Positions 61,200 through 64,000 of a stretch of 64,000 nt of DNA are shown one piece after another. The translations under genes and the position numbers were made by a program. This DNA is from Rhodophyticola sp017644125 (GTDB taxonomy: Bacteria; Pseudomonadota; Alphaproteobacteria; Rhodobacterales; Rhodobacteraceae). The stretch is taken from the NCBI RefSeq assembly GCF_042140125.1, contig NZ_CP159473.1; one strand, given 5' to 3'. How positions within the stretch are numbered: the first letter of the stretch is position 1; the number at the start of each line of letters is the position of its first letter. Under the pieces are notes generated by a model. It searched no databases. It was given only the letters and a program-made list of their open reading frames with translations, and had not been told where the DNA came from.

Positions 61200-61879
61200 C
61201 GGCGGCGCAGCTTCGCCAGGACCCGTTGCCAGCCGCCGGGGCTGACCACGAAGGACATCAGGAAGCCGGCCACGAAGCCGCAAAGATTGGCCACCACATT
61301 GCCGAAATCGCCGTCGATCACGCCGAACAGGATCTGGATCGCCAGCAGCGCCGCGATCAGCGCGAAGGCGCGAAACCGGTTCGCCCCATGCGCCGCCAGA
61401 TCGGCCCAGAGCAGAAAGGTGAACGCCCCGATCAGCCCGTAGACCGCAGGATACCCGCCGATCAGCGGATACGGGCTGTCGAGCAGGAGCGTGAAGCCAA
61501 GCGCCCCCGCAATCGCGGAGACGAGAAAAACCGCGACGAATGCCAGCGGCGAAAACACCTCCGCCACCATCTTGCCGATGGCCAGGATGAAGACGACCAC
61601 GAAGACGGCATGGATCATTCCGGCGTGGATCAACGGATAGGTAACAAAGCGCACCAGATGTTCGGGCGGATAGCTGGTATTGGCCAGCATCCAGTCGACC
61701 ACGTCATTGAGCACGCCATAGTCGCCGATGGCCGCAAGCCGCCAGCCGACGCCGGCCTGACCGCCCAGAAACCCCGCGGTGGCGGCCTGAAACATCACCT
61801 CCAGCCCGAAGATCACCACGGCCAGCGCAATCACCACCGGCGGCAGCACGTTGAAGGGGTTGGCATCCGGGTCCTGCAT
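61196..61879 (-). CDS. Rhomboid-fold membrane protein without catalytic residues
   Basis: A 227-residue membrane protein with the rhomboid architecture: RFVTYPLIHAGMIHAVFVVVF (residues 78-98) matches the HxxxxH helix. The catalytic Ser helix reads GGYPAVYGLIG (141-151) where active proteases have G-x-S-G, so Ser is replaced by Tyr143; the catalytic His helix reads VVANLCGFVAG (195-205), so His is replaced by Asn198. It is thus a pseudoprotease of the iRhom/derlin kind, by analogy probably binding or stabilising membrane clients. It is convergent with murJ and shares four bases with it. Confidence 0.85.
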   Translation of the reverse strand: MQDPDANPFNVLPPVVIALAVVIFGLEVMFQAATAGFLGGQAGVGWRLAAIGDYGVLNDVVDWMLANTSYPPEHLVRFVTYPLIHAGMIHAVFVVVFILAIGKMVAEVFSPLAFVAVFLVSAIAGALGFTLLLDSPYPLIGGYPAVYGLIGAFTFLLWADLAAHGANRFRAFALIAALLAIQILFGVIDGDFGNVVANLCGFVAGFLMSFVVSPGGWQRVLAKLRRR

Positions 61880-61979
61880 GCGTGATCTCCCTTGGTTGAC
61901 GGGCTTGGCCCGCATGGGTAAGCGAGGCCGACGCCGATGGCCAGAGTGCATCGGCACCGCAGATAAGGTCACATCAAAG

Positions 61980-63005
61980 ATGTCCAACCCATCTTTCACC
62001 CCCCGCGTCTTCTCCGGCATCCAGCCTTCGGGCGGTCTGACGCTTGGCAACTACCTGGGCGCGATCAAACGCTTCGTCGAGATGCAGGATGCCGGCACGC
62101 ACGAAACCGTCTACTGCATGGTGGACCTGCACGCGATCACCGCGACCTTGCTGGACCCCGACACCCTGCGCCAGAACACGCGCGAGCTCTGCGCGGGCTT
62201 TCTGGCAAGTGGGATCGACCCGGAAAAATCCATCCTGATCAACCAGAGCCAGGTGCCCGAACACGCCCAACTGGCCTGGATTTTCAACTGCATCGCACGG
62301 ATGGGCTGGATGGGGCGGATGACCCAGTGGAAGGACAAGGCCGGCAAGAACGCCGAGGCGGCCTCGCTCGGGCTTTTGGCCTATCCCGCGCTGATGGCCG
62401 CCGATATCATGATCTACCACGCCACCCATGTGCCCGTGGGCGAAGATCAGAAACAGCATCTGGAACTGACCCGCGACATCGCGGCGAAGTTCAACCACGA
62501 TTACGGGGTGGAGTTCTTTCCCATCGTCGAGCCGGTGATCGAAGGCGTGGCCACGCGGGTGATGAACCTACAGGACGGCACGAAAAAGATGTCGAAATCC
62601 GACCCATCGGACAAATCGCGGATCAACATGACCGACGATGCCGACACCATCGCGCGGAAGATCCGCAAGGCAAAGACCGATCCGGACCCGCTGCCCGGCG
62701 ATGTCCGTGGTCTGGAGGGGCGCCCGGACGCGCGCAACCTGGTGAATATCTATGCCGCGCTGTCCGAGATTGAGCCGCAGGCGGTGCTGGATCAGCATGC
62801 GGGTGCCCTGTTCGGCCATTTCAAGGCGGCGCTGGCCGATGTGGCGGTGGCGAAGCTCTCGCCCATTTCCGAAGAAATGGCCCGGCTGATGGACGACCCC
62901 GCCGAGATCGACCGGATTCTCGGCCGTGGAGCGGAACGGGCCCGGGAGATCACGGTGCCGATCCTTGAGCAGACCTACGATATCATCGGGATGATCCGCA
63001 GCTAG
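61980..63005 (+). CDS. trpS: Tryptophanyl-tRNA synthetase
   Basis: A 341-residue class I synthetase. FSGIQPSGGLTLGNYLGAIK carries the HIGH-like TLGN motif near residue 22, and GTKKMSKSDPSDKSRINM the KMSKS loop. YPALMAADIMIYHATHVPVGEDQKQHLE is the usual adenylation region. ATG 61980 fits; an upstream extension of the frame crosses the rhomboid gene start and lacks support. It follows murJ, with the rhomboid gene between them on the minus strand. Confidence 0.96.
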   Translation: MSNPSFTPRVFSGIQPSGGLTLGNYLGAIKRFVEMQDAGTHETVYCMVDLHAITATLLDPDTLRQNTRELCAGFLASGIDPEKSILINQSQVPEHAQLAWIFNCIARMGWMGRMTQWKDKAGKNAEAASLGLLAYPALMAADIMIYHATHVPVGEDQKQHLELTRDIAAKFNHDYGVEFFPIVEPVIEGVATRVMNLQDGTKKMSKSDPSDKSRINMTDDADTIARKIRKAKTDPDPLPGDVRGLEGRPDARNLVNIYAALSEIEPQAVLDQHAGALFGHFKAALADVAVAKLSPISEEMARLMDDPAEIDRILGRGAERAREITVPILEQTYDIIGMIRS

Positions 63006-63030
63006 ATCCGCCTGAACGCAAGGGGGAAGC

Positions 63031-63594
63031 ATGGCGATCCATGTCATCACCGGTGTATCGGGCGGCGGCAAATCCACCTTGCTGGCGGCGCTGGCCGCGC
63101 GCGGGTATCGCACGGAGCCCGAAATCGGCCGCAGGATCGTGCAGGATCAGGTCGCCGCGGGCGGGCGGGCCCTGCCATGGCAGGATAGCGTCGCCTTCCG
63201 CGATCTGCTGTTTTCCCTGTCGGTGGAGGCCTATCAGGCGCACTCCGCAGCCAGGCCCCCCGTGTTCTTCGACCGCAGCTTTGTCGAGGCGTTGGGGTAC
63301 AGCCGGGTCATCGGCGCACCGATCCCGGACCGGATGGCGCAGACAGCCCGCGACCTTCGCTTCGCCGCGCCGGTGTTCCTCTGCCCGCCATGGCCGGAGA
63401 TCTACCGCGCCGACGCGGAGCGGCAGCATGATTTCGCCTTCGCCGAACGGGAGTTTCACGAAACTCGCCGCGCCTATGCGGAGCTTGGCTACAAGCTTGT
63501 GGACGTCCCGAAACACCCGGTGGAGGACCGGGTGGACTTCGTTCTGCGGCATATCGGGGCAGGTGCAGGGCGCGGAGGTGCTGGCCGGGTTTGA
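63031..63594 (+). CDS. AAA-family ATPase of unknown function
   Basis: A 187-residue protein with Walker A GVSGGGKS (residues 8-15), a region GYRTEPEIGRRIVQDQV, and FFDRSFVEALGYSRV and FLCPPWPEIYRADAERQHDFAFA motifs of the AAA_28 NTPase/kinase group. This family resembles thymidylate or nucleotide kinases and has no proven substrate. AAGGGGGAAGC precedes the ATG. It starts 25 bases after trpS and may be cotranscribed with it. Confidence 0.83.
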   Translation: MAIHVITGVSGGGKSTLLAALAARGYRTEPEIGRRIVQDQVAAGGRALPWQDSVAFRDLLFSLSVEAYQAHSAARPPVFFDRSFVEALGYSRVIGAPIPDRMAQTARDLRFAAPVFLCPPWPEIYRADAERQHDFAFAEREFHETRRAYAELGYKLVDVPKHPVEDRVDFVLRHIGAGAGRGGAGRV

Positions 63595-63713
63595 CCCAAA
63601 CGCATCCCCACCCGCCAGCGCGCATCTGCGCGGACATGCACGAAAGCCCTGCGGGGATGACGGTTTTTCTGTCCGCGTTCCGGCGGTATGCCGTTCAGCA
63701 AAGGAGAGCTGAC

Positions 63714-64000
63714 ATGTCTGAGATCACGCACGGAGCCTACGCCGCACCCAAGGGGACATGCATCGGACATGTGCATCTGAAAGTCGCCGATCTGGACCGC
63801 GCAATCGCGTTTTATGCGGATGTGCTGGGGTTCGAGGTGCAGCAGCGCCATGGCGACCAGGCCGCGTTTCTGTCGGCGGACGGCTATCACCACCATATCG
63901 GGCTGAACACATGGAGCAGCCGGGGCGGCACACCCGCGCCCCGCGGGCATACGGGCCTGTTTCACACGGCCTTCCTTTACCCCGACCGTGCGGCGCTTGC
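63714..64000 (+). CDS. Glyoxalase/VOC-family protein (3' partial)
   Basis: The first 95 codons of a vicinal-oxygen-chelate protein; the gene continues past the window. GHVHLKVADLDRAIAFYADVLGFEV is the VOC opening with a metal-ligand His, and GYHHHIGLNTW gives the next His. AAGGAG lies 7 bases before the ATG. The group includes CatE-like dioxygenase relatives and glyoxalases; the substrate is unknown. Confidence 0.9.
   Translation, partial: MSEITHGAYAAPKGTCIGHVHLKVADLDRAIAFYADVLGFEVQQRHGDQAAFLSADGYHHHIGLNTWSSRGGTPAPRGHTGLFHTAFLYPDRAAL

Noticed and set aside
1..64000. tRNA, rRNA, CRISPR array, insertion sequence, integrase or phage gene
   Set aside because: No cloverleaf, repeat-spacer array, transposase or integrase motif was seen in gaps or frames; a covariance-model search would be needed to exclude small RNAs fully.

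Overview
The window is GC-rich chromosomal DNA from an alphaproteobacterium, most likely a member of the Rhodobacteraceae (roseobacter/Paracoccus/Rhodobacter group). The evidence is the gene content and order: a short-form HisG with HisZ beside HisS, a heterotetrameric sarcosine oxidase operon (soxBDAG), xdhABC joined to a BMP-type ABC transporter, an RpoHII-like heat-shock sigma factor, an rsmI-yraN-gshB operon facing an LpoA-like lipoprotein gene, and glnD-murJ-trpS. About 62 protein genes are supported. No rRNA, tRNA, CRISPR array, insertion sequence, integrase or phage gene was seen, so this looks like core chromosome with catabolic modules.

Layout. 1-1.7 kb: end of a Tad pilus locus, a vWA/TadG-like C-terminus followed by two TadE-like pseudopilins. 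1.8-6.8 kb: soxBDAG. 6.9-10.2 kb (minus): hisS-hisZ-hisG. 10.3-14.3 kb: slyX, then dnaE on the minus strand. 14.4-15.7 kb: an ArsR repressor and two SRPBCC proteins, with two matching operator-like palindromes. 15.9-26.1 kb: a chain of overlapping genes for purine oxidation (xdhABC) and nucleoside/purine uptake (ATPase, two permeases, binding protein) with a voltage-gated-type K+ channel between permease and binding protein, ending at a clear terminator. 26.2-29.5 kb: small enzymes, including a FAD oxidoreductase whose frame runs 136 codons into the next gene, probably after a one-base deletion. 29.5-36 kb: a dimethylglycine/sarcosine dehydrogenase and uronate catabolism genes (kdgK, uxuB, uxaC). 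36-43.5 kb: htpX behind a sigma-32-like promoter, a GFA protein, a 2-hydroxyacid dehydrogenase, an SH3 protein, a TetR/epimerase divergent pair, an M3 peptidase and a DUF4399 protein. 43.6-48.1 kb (minus): coaBC-dut-membrane-anchored ThiF/MoeB and a polar amino-acid ABC pair. 48.2-55.5 kb: rpoH with an RpoE-like promoter, cobU and a histidine phosphatase, a GST, comM/yifB and rsmI-yraN-gshB. 55.6-64 kb: the LpoA-like lipoprotein gene, glnD, murJ, a rhomboid-fold protein without its catalytic residues, trpS, an ATPase and a truncated glyoxalase-family gene.

How the genes work together. Several modules oxidise N-methylated or nitrogen-rich compounds: soxBDAG and the dimethylglycine-type dehydrogenase remove methyl groups, and the purine region imports and oxidises purines. 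GlnD supplies nitrogen sensing. Uronate breakdown is partial here (isomerase, reductase and KDG kinase, without dehydratase or aldolase). Stress control is represented by the RpoHII-like sigma factor, HtpX and glutathione enzymes.

The points most worth a second look are the frameshift at about 27.76 kb, the catalytically dead rhomboid, the K+ channel inside the purine-transport operon, the paired ArsR palindromes, the 11-bp phased repeats before slyX, and the membrane-anchored E1-like enzyme. I did not find evidence for a wholly new multi-gene system.
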